This document shows, piece by piece, positions 1-7,107 of a DNA stretch of 64,000 nt (within the stretch, counting starts at the first letter, position 1; each line of letters opens with the position of its first letter). A program made the position numbers and the translations under genes. Under the pieces are notes generated by a model, which saw nothing but the letters and a program-made list of their open reading frames with translations, was not told the origin of the DNA and searched no databases. The stretch is from CAZBME01 sp964645835 (GTDB lineage: Bacteria > Desulfobacterota > Syntrophia > Syntrophales > UBA8958). The DNA lies in NCBI GenBank assembly GCA_964645835.1, contig CAZYDG010000005.1:1-64000 (forward strand), in the 5' to 3' direction.

Positions 1-1
1 T

Positions 2-55
2 ATCACTAAATTGGACAGCATCGTAATTGATAGAGAAAAAAAAGAGGCAACCTGA
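2..55 (+). CDS. Possible C-terminal tail of a gene cut by the window edge
   Basis: A frame open from the left edge runs 17 codons and ends at TGA 53-55. It reads ITKLDSIVIDREKKEAT. Nothing about it identifies a family, and 17 codons open by chance is quite possible. The words TTGGACAGCA occur both inside it (11-20) and just before the next gene (128-137), which may mean duplicated sequence around this edge. Confidence 0.2.
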   Translation: MTKLDSIVIDREKKEAT

Positions 56-137
56 TTTTCAAAGAACAAATTTAACCCGTCCAAATACCTGATTTTACAA
101 ATGCCAGTGAGGTGTTTTCAGGTTATTTTGGACAGCA

Positions 138-740
138 ATGAAAGTAAGTATCTATAAATACAACCCGTGGAATAATCCTCAATGTGAGAAACTTTTAGAA
201 GCCCGTTATCCCTCTCTATCGCCTGATGGAAAGTGGCTGACATATTATCATCATCCCGGTCAACTGGGGCTTTTTAATATAGAAAAAAAGCAAACAAAAA
301 TAATCGCGTATGACATGTATCATACACAACCGCCTGTTTGGATATCGAGTAATCGAATGCTTTATTACAGTGTAAACAATCAACTTATCCTATTAGACAT
401 ATCGACCGGCGAAAAACGAATGACTGGTTATGAGAAGATTATACCTGGTGCACTTTCGCCAGATGGTAAGACTGTTCTCTGTGGTACCTTTGATGGTAAG
501 AAAATTATTCTATATTCTATCAATGACAACAAAATTGAAACTGTTTATGAAAACAGACTTTCCATAGCGACAAACTTCATATGGCGCCCTGATGGCAGAA
601 GCTTTTTGTTTCACAGACAGACGTGGTCTCAACAACTTAGATTAAGGGAAGGAGGTTCTTTGTTTCTTTTTTCCTTGAAGGATAGAAAGGAAAAAGATTT
701 GAATTCGGGGATAAATCTCTTCGGTGGAGTGCTATGGTAA
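138..740 (+). CDS. WD40/TolB-like beta-propeller fragment
   Basis: The 200-residue product has repeated propeller signatures: 'SLSPDGKWLTYY' near residue 26, 'ALSPDGKTVLCGTFDG' near 105 and 'IWRPDGRSFLF' near 148. These are the WD40-like (PD40) repeats found in TolB and similar sensor or scaffold proteins. Only about three to four blades are present, where a full propeller needs six or seven. There is no signal peptide and no Shine-Dalgarno sequence before the ATG, so this looks like a 5'-truncated remnant of a larger gene or a stand-alone partial propeller. Codon use is AT-rich compared with the genes after 2.8 kb. Its function cannot be stated. Confidence 0.55.
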   Translation: MKVSIYKYNPWNNPQCEKLLEARYPSLSPDGKWLTYYHHPGQLGLFNIEKKQTKIIAYDMYHTQPPVWISSNRMLYYSVNNQLILLDISTGEKRMTGYEKIIPGALSPDGKTVLCGTFDGKKIILYSINDNKIETVYENRLSIATNFIWRPDGRSFLFHRQTWSQQLRLREGGSLFLFSLKDRKEKDLNSGINLFGGVLW

Positions 741-825
741 TTTGGGGAATGGAGCCAAAAGGCCAAGAGGGCCAAATCAAAAAGGCCAAAAGTCCAAGTC
801 CAAGTGGTCCAAAAGAGGGTCGGAT

Positions 826-849
826 CAAGCTAAGTACCAAGCTAAGTAC
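826..849 (+). repeat. Tandem 12-bp direct repeat
   Basis: CAAGCTAAGTAC occurs twice back to back (826-837 and 838-849), in a non-coding stretch between two accessory genes. Just upstream (about 758-815) is low-complexity sequence with GGCCAAA-like words. No transposase or other gene accompanies it. Confidence 0.6.
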
Positions 850-1001
850 TTGTAAATATTTAGCTGACAGAGATTATATTAGTAGACGGAAGCCCATGGC
901 AAGAGCTAGTCGACATCATTAATTAAAGAGATTGACGTTTCTTCAACTACATCTTTAACTTTTGAAGTGAAGAAATAATAAACCATAAAGGAAAGTGAGC
1001 T

Positions 1002-2447
1002 ATGGTGAAAAGCAAACGGTCGTCTAAGAGATTCAAGAATCTTCTTTTTATAGCGCTATTCTTTTTACTCGTGCTGGCACCTTATACTTCCTCATTTGCC
1101 GAATCGGCTATGTATGTTTACGATGATTTAAACCGTCTGTTACAGGTCGACTATGAAAATGGAACCACGAACTATGCCTATGATGGGAGCGGTAACCGAA
1201 TATCTAAGCAGGTTTCCGGAATGTTATCGGTAACAAAATCCGGCACTGGAAGTGGAACGGCGATAAGCTCACCTGCCGGTATCGACTGTGGGAGCAAATG
1301 CTCGGCACACTTTGCCGACGGTACATCCGTAATCCTCACCGCAGCACCAGATGCGGATTTTACCGTATCCTGGTCCGGATGCGATTCAACTTCAGGCAGC
1401 ACCTGTACAGTCGCAATGGCCGGTACTAAATCGGTTAGCGCAACATTCAGCCGCGTCAGCCAGACCATGACAATAATAAAATCCGGATTTGGTTACGGAA
1501 CGGTGACAAGCACCCCTGCCGGCATCAAGTGCGGATATGATGGAAACGTATGTTCTGCTTCCTACACATACAATACACTAGTGACCCTTATGGCTACTGC
1601 CTTGAACAAATTCTCGATATTTACCGGATGGTCCGGGGACTGCGTCGGACAGGGAGCATCCTGCATGGTCACAATGGATGCTGCCAGATCGGCGACTGCC
1701 GTATTCAGCATTGCAGAGACCATTACCGTAAACCAAGCCGGTACAGGAAGCGGAACGGTGACAAGCTCTCCTGTCGGGATTAACTGTGGAAGTGCATGCT
1801 CCGTTTCGTTCGCCTACCATACAGGCGTAACCCTGACTGCAACACCGGATAGCGGTTACGTCACCTTCTGGACCGGTTGTGATTTGGTATCGGGCAACAC
1901 TTGCAAGGTCACAACGGATTCCAATCGATCAGTAACTGCGACATTCAAACCGGGGAAAATGCTGAGCATAGCAAAATCCGGCTTTGGTTATGGAACGGTA
2001 ACAAGCACCCCTGCCGGCATAAACTGCGGATATTCATGCTCAGCCTCGTATGATATAAATACGCCTGTGACCCTTACGGCCACTGCCTTGAACAAATACT
2101 CCATATTCACCGGATGGTTCGGAGAGTGCGCCGGACAAGGAGCATCCTGCACAGTATCAATGGATGGAGCCAAATCGGCGACTGCCACATTCGGCATTGC
2201 AGAAACCCTCACTGTGAACAAAGCCGGTACAGGAAGCGGAACGGTGACAAGCTCTCCTGCCGGGATTAACTGCGGAAGCGCATGCTCCGTTTCGTTCGCC
2301 TACCATACAGGTGTAACCCTGACCGCAACACCAGATAGCGGTTACGTCACCTTCTGGACTGGCTGTGATTCCGCGACTGGGAATACGTGCAAGGTCACAA
2401 CGGATGCCAACCGATCAGTGACTGCGACATTCGCCCCAAACTTATAA
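1002..2447 (+). CDS. Secreted protein with one YD repeat and five Cys-rich InlB B-like repeats
   Basis: The 481-residue product starts with a basic stretch and a hydrophobic segment (about residues 14-33), a Sec signal peptide. A single Rhs-type YD repeat follows (about 36-70, 'YVYDDLNR...YAYDGSGNR'). Five repeats of roughly 80 residues start near residues 74, 156, 240, 320 and 402. They resemble the divergent InlB B-repeat (bacterial repeat) domain: 'G.G.GTVTS.PAGI.CG..C' at the start and 'GC....C.VT.....SVTATF' at the end. Each repeat has four cysteines, which would suit two disulfides outside the cytoplasm. The repeats alternate as A-B-A-B-A, and the B-A pair is duplicated at DNA level. 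A good AAAGGAAAG ribosome site precedes the ATG. The role is unknown; a cell-surface or secreted adhesive protein is the usual guess. It may be the surviving end of a longer Rhs-like protein. Confidence 0.75.
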   Translation: MVKSKRSSKRFKNLLFIALFFLLVLAPYTSSFAESAMYVYDDLNRLLQVDYENGTTNYAYDGSGNRISKQVSGMLSVTKSGTGSGTAISSPAGIDCGSKCSAHFADGTSVILTAAPDADFTVSWSGCDSTSGSTCTVAMAGTKSVSATFSRVSQTMTIIKSGFGYGTVTSTPAGIKCGYDGNVCSASYTYNTLVTLMATALNKFSIFTGWSGDCVGQGASCMVTMDAARSATAVFSIAETITVNQAGTGSGTVTSSPVGINCGSACSVSFAYHTGVTLTATPDSGYVTFWTGCDLVSGNTCKVTTDSNRSVTATFKPGKMLSIAKSGFGYGTVTSTPAGINCGYSCSASYDINTPVTLTATALNKYSIFTGWFGECAGQGASCTVSMDGAKSATATFGIAETLTVNKAGTGSGTVTSSPAGINCGSACSVSFAYHTGVTLTATPDSGYVTFWTGCDSATGNTCKVTTDANRSVTATFAPNL

Positions 2448-2485
2448 ACCAGCTATCGTGACATTCAATTTTTGATCAAAGATGG

Positions 2486-2509
2486 ACCGGAGGGCATGGC
2501 ACCTCCGGT
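2486..2509 (+). terminator. Hairpin downstream of the repeat protein gene
   Basis: ACCGGAGG (2486-2493) pairs perfectly with CCTCCGGT (2502-2509) around an 8-nt loop, about 40 bp after the stop of the repeat protein gene. The 3' flank is not T-rich (TACAGGAGTTT), so it may be a weak or factor-assisted terminator. Confidence 0.35.
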
Positions 2510-2552
2510 TACAGGAGTTTGGACACCTTTAGTCTCTCGAAAGAATTTCTGC

Positions 2553-2672
2553 TTACATATTTACCTTGTAAACATTATTTACAGCCGAGACGATCTTCCT
2601 TTTAGTCGTGGTGCCTGATTGATCACACACTCTTGCTGTAAAGTGATATTTCCGGCGGGGAGATATCAATCC
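2553..2672 (-). pseudogene. Possible remnant of an Ig/PKD-like domain
   Basis: The 2448-2814 gap contains no complete gene. On the minus strand, a start-less frame of about 39 codons ends at 2553-2555 (read as TAA). It contains 'KYHFTARVCDQSGTTTKRK' followed by 'IVSAVNN', a pattern like the last strands of a PKD/Ig-like fold ('Y.FTA.V.DSAG..T...V.V'). No start codon or upstream continuation is visible, so if it is real it is a decayed gene end. The match is by eye only. Confidence 0.25.
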
Positions 2673-2684
2673 CTATTGAAAAGA

Positions 2685-2713
2685 TTGACAATAGGATAGG
2701 TCGTGTTTATAAA
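2685..2713 (+). promoter_or_regulatory. Sigma70 promoter of the nifU operon
   Basis: TTGACA (2685-2690), a 17-bp spacer, then TATAAA (2708-2713). This is a near-consensus promoter about 100 bp before nifU. The leader of roughly 95 nt may be structured. No Rrf2-family regulator gene (iscR) is adjacent. Confidence 0.7.
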
Positions 2714-2814
2714 TAAGTCCTCCAAAGTACCGTATGGATCGTCGGAACGCAGGGACCGTAAGGTTGGTTCCGGGCCGTGAAAAATGAACTCTATAATAAA
2801 AAGGAGCGTCTATC

Positions 2815-3639
2815 ATGTGGGAATACACGGATAAAGTCAGAGACCATTTTCTAAATCCCCGGAACGTCGGCGAGGTGGAACAGCCGGATGGCAGTGCTGA
2901 GGTCGGTTCCATTGCCTGCGGCGACGCCCTGAAATTTACCTTCAAGGTCGATGAAAACCAGCGGATCACGGATGCCAAGTTCAAGACCTTCGGGTGCGCC
3001 AGCGCTATTGCCTCGTCATCGGCACTGACGGAAATGGTCAAGGGTAAGACCGTTGATGAGGCACTCAAGATAACCAATCAGGATATTGCTGAGTTTCTAG
3101 GCGGTTTGCCGCAGGAAAAGATGCATTGTTCCGTCATGGGAAAAGAGGCTTTGGAAAAAGCAATCGAGAATTATCGCGGAACGCCGGCAAAGGAAACGGG
3201 GGCCAAGATCATCTGCGAGTGCTTCGGCGTAACGGATCGTGAGATCGAACGGGCGATTCTGGAGAACAATTTGACGACCGTTGAGGAGGTGACCAATTAC
3301 ACCAAGGCCGGCGGTGGTTGCGGTGGATGTTATGAAGCCATTGAGGAGATCATTGAACGCGTGCGAGCCCAGTCTAAGCCTGCTGCGCGGCCGCAACTTT
3401 CGAACATCAAAAAGATCAAGATGATTGAAGAAACCTTGGAACGGGAAATACGGCCATCCCTGAAACATGATGGCGGCGATATCGAATTGATCGACGTGAT
3501 CGGCAACCGGGTCCTCGTGGCTATGCGTGGCGCTTGTGCCAGTTGCAAGGCATCGGAAGCGACGATGAAACAATTCGTAGAAGCGAAACTTAGGGATATT
3601 GTATCCCCCGACTTAGTGCTTGAGGAGGTTGTCCCATGA
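2815..3639 (+). CDS. nifU: Fe-S cluster assembly scaffold NifU
   Basis: This 274-residue, three-domain NifU builds transient Fe-S clusters and hands them to target proteins, using sulfur from NifS. The N-terminal IscU-like scaffold (about 1-125) keeps all three cluster cysteines (C35, C61, C105). A central BFD-type [2Fe-2S] domain has C134, C136, C169 and C172 ('CEC' and 'CGGC'). The C-terminal NifU/NfuA domain has the C241-x-x-C244 pair in 'GACASCKAS'. It is somewhat shorter than the about 310 residues of Azotobacter NifU, but no domain is lost. The ATG follows an AAGGAG site. It overlaps nifS by 4 bp (ATGA). No nitrogenase genes are in the window, so a general Fe-S assembly role is likely. 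Confidence 0.93.
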   Translation: MWEYTDKVRDHFLNPRNVGEVEQPDGSAEVGSIACGDALKFTFKVDENQRITDAKFKTFGCASAIASSSALTEMVKGKTVDEALKITNQDIAEFLGGLPQEKMHCSVMGKEALEKAIENYRGTPAKETGAKIICECFGVTDREIERAILENNLTTVEEVTNYTKAGGGCGGCYEAIEEIIERVRAQSKPAARPQLSNIKKIKMIEETLEREIRPSLKHDGGDIELIDVIGNRVLVAMRGACASCKASEATMKQFVEAKLRDIVSPDLVLEEVVP

Positions 3640-4817
3640 AAACAGTTTATCTGGATAATAATGCGACCACTCAAGTGGGCGAAGAGGTCCTGGAGGTCAT
3701 GCTCCCGTATTTCAGGGAGTTTTATGGCAATCCATCGAGCATGCATGCTTTCGGGGGGCAGGTAGGCAAGAAGATCCGCGATGCACGTGAGCAGACCGCT
3801 GCCCTCATCGGCGCCCTGCCCGATGAGATCATCTTCACAAGCTGCGGCACGGAAAGCGATAATACGGCAATTCGCGCCGCCCTGGCGACTCATCCCGATA
3901 AACGCCATATCGTGACAAGCCGGGTAGAGCATCCGGCAGTCAAGTCCCTGTGCGCCCATCTGGCCAAAGGGGGATATTCGGTGACGGAATTACCCGTTGA
4001 TAAAGAGGGCCGTCTGGATATGGAGCAATATGAAAAAGCCCTGACAGCCGATACGGCCATTGTTAGTCTCATGTGGGCCAATAATGAAACAGGTGTTATC
4101 TTTCCCGTTGAAAAGGCGGCGGAGATGGCTCGCGAAAGGGGCATTACGTTTCATACCGATGCGGTGCAGAGTGTCGGGAAGATACCCATCAACATGAAAA
4201 ATAACGTTATTGACATGCTGTCCATTTCAGGGCATAAGCTGCATGCACCAAAGGGCATTGGCGTGCTTTATGTCCGCCGGGGTACGAAGTTTTCCCCCTT
4301 TCTGATCGGCGGTCACCAGGAGAGGGAGCGCCGGGGAGGCACGGAGAGTACACCCAGCATCATTGGCCTGGGTAAGGCCTGTGAACTGGCGGCAGTAAAC
4401 ATGGATAAGGAAAACACAATCGTGAAGTATCTGCGGGACAAACTGGAATACGAACTTCTGAAGCTGATTCCGAACAGCCGTGTCAACGGCGACCGCCTTA
4501 ACCGCCTTCCAAATACGACGAACATCAGTTTTGAGTTTGTCGAAGGAGAGGGGATTTTGCTCCTGATGGATCAATATGGCATTTGCGCCTCCTCCGGGTC
4601 CGCATGTACGTCCGGTTCCCTTCAGCCGTCCCACGTACTACGTGCCATGGGTGTTCCATTCACGATGGCCCACGGCTCCGTCCGGTTCAGCCTGAGCATT
4701 TATACGACCGAGGAGGAGGTCGATCTCGTCATTAAGAAATTGCCTGCCATTATCGAACGGCTTCGCACCATGTCTCCTTATTGGCAGGGTGCCGATAAGG
4801 CCTGTGTGGTTCAGTGA
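3636..4817 (+). CDS. nifS: Cysteine desulfurase NifS
   Basis: A 393-residue PLP enzyme of the NifS/IscS class. It converts L-cysteine to alanine and leaves a persulfide for NifU. The PLP-binding lysine is K201 in 'SGHKLHAPKG', and the persulfide-carrying cysteine is C324 in 'SSGSACTSG'. Both sit at almost the same positions as in Azotobacter NifS. The N-terminal 'YLDNNATT' motif is present. The start overlaps the stop of nifU, so the two are translationally coupled. The next gene, cysE, makes the cysteine precursor, which fits the NifS substrate need. Confidence 0.94.
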   Translation: MKTVYLDNNATTQVGEEVLEVMLPYFREFYGNPSSMHAFGGQVGKKIRDAREQTAALIGALPDEIIFTSCGTESDNTAIRAALATHPDKRHIVTSRVEHPAVKSLCAHLAKGGYSVTELPVDKEGRLDMEQYEKALTADTAIVSLMWANNETGVIFPVEKAAEMARERGITFHTDAVQSVGKIPINMKNNVIDMLSISGHKLHAPKGIGVLYVRRGTKFSPFLIGGHQERERRGGTESTPSIIGLGKACELAAVNMDKENTIVKYLRDKLEYELLKLIPNSRVNGDRLNRLPNTTNISFEFVEGEGILLLMDQYGICASSGSACTSGSLQPSHVLRAMGVPFTMAHGSVRFSLSIYTTEEEVDLVIKKLPAIIERLRTMSPYWQGADKACVVQ

Positions 4818-4832
4818 CAAAAATATGATGCC

Positions 4833-5834
4833 ATGAAAAACAGATCCGAAAAAGCAAAGTGCAAAACCCACGTGGATGTAAAGCATCGATTCCGTGAAGA
4901 GATTCCTGCCATCGTCGAACAATTGGTCACTACCTGTAATAATGAAGGCTGTTTTGACCATGTCAGCGCCGAACCGATCCCCCGCCGGGAGATTGTGATC
5001 GATATCTTTAGAAGGACTGGCCGTATCCTCTATCCTGGTTATTTCATACCCACTCGTCTGGATGAGGTCAATGTAGGCTATTATCTGGGGCAGGAGATGA
5101 CGGCCCTTTTCGAGGTCCTCTCGGGACAAATCTCCCTGGCCATTCGGCACGATTGCATTCGCCACAACCTGTCCTGTTCCCACTGTGAGGAACAGGGCCA
5201 GAAAGAAGCCGTCGAGTTTCTGAAGTCCCTGCCGGAAATGCGGGAAATGTTGGCCAAGGACATTCGTGCTGCCTACGAAGGCGATCCTGCCGCCAACGGT
5301 TATGATGACATCATCTTCAGCTATCCGGGGCTGTTTGCCATTACGGTCTATCGCATCGCCCACCAGCTCCACGGCATGGGCATCCCGCTGATTCCCCGTA
5401 TCATGTCCGAGTACGCCCACAGTCACACGGGAATCGATATTCATCCCGGCGCCCGCATCGGAGAAAGCTTTTTTATCGATCATGGAACGGGCGTCGTTAT
5501 CGGTGAGACGACCATAATTGGTGACCGTGTCAGGATCTACCAGGGTGTCACATTGGGCGCGTTGTCGCTAAGCAGGGAAGAGTGTGCTGCCCTGCGGAAG
5601 ACAAAGCGACATCCCACCATCGAAGATGATGTGATCATTTATGCCAATGCAACGGTCTTAGGGGGTGACACCGTCATCGGCGCCCGGTCCGTCATTGGTG
5701 GAAATGTCTGGATTACCCATTCCATCATGGCCGATACGGAAGTATTCATCAAAAAGCAGGATCTTGTCTTTGGCGAAAAGCGCTATAAGGACCTCTCGCG
5801 CAAGAAGGCTATTGCCGGAGGGAACAAGACATGA
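4833..5834 (+). CDS. cysE: Serine O-acetyltransferase (CysE/EpsC type)
   Basis: Serine O-acetyltransferase makes O-acetyl-L-serine from serine and acetyl-CoA, the committed step of cysteine synthesis. The 333-residue product has a long helical N-terminal domain (about 1-185). A left-handed parallel beta-helix of hexapeptide repeats follows ('HTGIDIHPGARIG', 'IDHGTGVVIGETTIIGD', 'YQGVTLGA'), including the catalytic His and Asp of the family. The length fits the long EpsC-like serine acetyltransferases often found beside nifS. It lies 15 bp after nifS with no clear ribosome site, so coupling is likely. Its product would feed the CysK domain encoded at 17.1 kb. Confidence 0.9.
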   Translation: MKNRSEKAKCKTHVDVKHRFREEIPAIVEQLVTTCNNEGCFDHVSAEPIPRREIVIDIFRRTGRILYPGYFIPTRLDEVNVGYYLGQEMTALFEVLSGQISLAIRHDCIRHNLSCSHCEEQGQKEAVEFLKSLPEMREMLAKDIRAAYEGDPAANGYDDIIFSYPGLFAITVYRIAHQLHGMGIPLIPRIMSEYAHSHTGIDIHPGARIGESFFIDHGTGVVIGETTIIGDRVRIYQGVTLGALSLSREECAALRKTKRHPTIEDDVIIYANATVLGGDTVIGARSVIGGNVWITHSIMADTEVFIKKQDLVFGEKRYKDLSRKKAIAGGNKT

Positions 5835-6067
5835 ACGATCTACTTGCCCAGTTGGTATTATTTCAGGAAACGATTATCGTGTGCGCCATGTTCTGGCTGT
5901 TTTGCGCAGCCGTGACGGCATTCCTTGCAGCAAACCGGGGTCTCGACAGCTTCAAATGGTTTGCTGTGGGACTTTTGATCGGCCCCTTCGCTTTTTGGGT
6001 TGTCCTCCGGTCCGCTTCCAACGTGAAAGGCAATATGAATGAATCAGTCGCAAAAAGGAAAGCATAA
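5831..6067 (+). CDS. Small membrane protein of unknown function
   Basis: The 78-residue product has two hydrophobic segments (about 14-33 and 42-60) joined by a short polar turn, and a basic C-terminus, as in a two-helix inner-membrane protein. It overlaps cysE by ATGA and overlaps the next gene by 29 bp, so it belongs to the nifU operon. I do not recognise the family. Confidence 0.65.
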   Translation: MNDLLAQLVLFQETIIVCAMFWLFCAAVTAFLAANRGLDSFKWFAVGLLIGPFAFWVVLRSASNVKGNMNESVAKRKA

Positions 6068-6364
6068 GCCTTCCACATCCCGCGATTATCCCCTCTACGA
6101 GAAGATGAAATCCAAGACGGCGAAAGGCGCCGTCTTCTGGATGGCCGGGGATCGTCTTTACCATATGGGTCTTTTACTGACGATGCTTTCCATTCCGGTC
6201 CGGCGCTATTTGTCGCATACAGCCAGTGGGGCACGGGCGAGTATCTGTTCTGGGCCGGTGGGGGGCTGCTCGCCTCGATCTGTCTGGCGGCTTTGGGGAT
6301 TTTCCTCAAACGGGAGTCATATAAACTGGCAATGAAAGCCGGGATCGACATCACTCATATCTAA
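6039..6364 (+). pseudogene. Small two-helix membrane protein split by a frameshift
   Basis: The frame from ATG 6039 (AAAGG site 8 nt upstream) encodes a polar N-terminus and enters a hydrophobic helix ('MGLLLTMLSIPV'). It then loses membrane character and stops at 6335. From about 6203 the frame one base back continues the helix ('ALFVAYSQW'). It then gives a second helix ('YLFWAGGGLLASICLAALGIFL') and a polar tail, ending at TAA 6362-6364. That stop shares a base with the ATG of the next gene, as expected for an operon gene. The intact product would be about 108 residues. The shift lies near 6195-6205 (CCGGTCCGGCG) and has the sense of a one-base loss. It may be a sequencing error, a real mutation or, less likely, programmed slippage. 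Family unknown. Confidence 0.6.
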
Positions 6365-7068
6365 TGATGCAATATTCCATCATTATTCCTGTCCTCCACG
6401 AAGCGCCCATCATTAATCGGTGCCTTTATGACCTGGATACCCTGGAATACCGTGATGCCTGTGAAGTTATCGTTGTCGACGGAGGGCATGGCGGCGACAC
6501 GATAAAGGTAATTTCCCGTAGAGATGTCCGCTGCCTCCAGTCACCTCGAGGCCGGGCCTTGCAGATGAATGCAGGGGCTGCCATTGCAAGAGGCCATATC
6601 CTTATTTTTCTCCATGCCGATACGCAACTACCCCGAAATGCCCTGGTTCTCATCGAACAGGCCATGGCCGGAGGGAGGTTTGCTGGCGGAGCCTTCGATT
6701 TTCAGATCGATTCGCCACGGGCCGTATTCAAAATCATTTCCCGGATTTCATCACTGAGGTCGCGCCTGACGCGTATTCCTTACGGCGATCAGGCTATCTT
6801 CATGGGACGCGAAACCTTCGCCTCCATGGGACGTTATCCTGAAATGGCCCTCATGGAGGATGTGGCCCTAATGCAACGGGTAAAGAAAAGCGGGGGACGT
6901 CTCTGTTTCATTTCGACTCCCGTTATTACATCCGCCCGGCGATGGGAAAAAGAAGGCGTTTGTTATACAACTTTGCGGAACTGGCTGATCCTGACTGCTT
7001 ATTTTCTGGGTATTGCGCCTGACAAGTTGTCGAAGTACTACCAAAATGGGCGGTTGTGGAAATACTGA
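6364..7068 (+). CDS. TIGR04283-type family 2 glycosyltransferase
   Basis: A 234-residue GT-A fold glycosyltransferase. It shows 'YSIIIPVLHE' at the N-terminus, the 'VIVVDGGHGGDT' nucleotide-binding strand, 'RGRALQMNAGA', and the metal-binding 'HADTQLP' (DxD-like). Length and motifs match the TIGR04283 family, first called rSAM/selenodomain-associated transferase 2 and now annotated by NCBI as arsenosugar-biosynthesis glycosyltransferase. It begins inside the stop codon of the preceding small membrane gene. The next gene is the usual partner (TIGR04282). The actual acceptor sugar cannot be read from sequence. Confidence 0.8.
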   Translation: MMQYSIIIPVLHEAPIINRCLYDLDTLEYRDACEVIVVDGGHGGDTIKVISRRDVRCLQSPRGRALQMNAGAAIARGHILIFLHADTQLPRNALVLIEQAMAGGRFAGGAFDFQIDSPRAVFKIISRISSLRSRLTRIPYGDQAIFMGRETFASMGRYPEMALMEDVALMQRVKKSGGRLCFISTPVITSARRWEKEGVCYTTLRNWLILTAYFLGIAPDKLSKYYQNGRLWKY

Positions 7069-7107
7069 TTTTTATCATATGATTCGGCCTTCTTAAAGGT
7101 AGCCAGG

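Noticed and set aside
826..849. Tandem 12-mer as a CRISPR-like or iteron array
   Set aside because: Only two units with no spacers; too small for either.
734..922. 62-codon frame after the propeller gene
   Set aside because: It is low-complexity (Lys/Pro/Ser-rich), has no ribosome site, overlaps the preceding stop, and covers the tandem 12-bp repeat; it looks like chance.
4638..5483. 281-codon antisense frame across nifS and cysE
   Set aside because: It is a mirror of two clear enzyme genes; no motif of its own.
6195..6205. Programmed -1 frameshift site in the small membrane gene
   Set aside because: No X-XXY-YYZ slippery heptamer is seen in the right frame at the junction, so a deletion or sequencing error is preferred.
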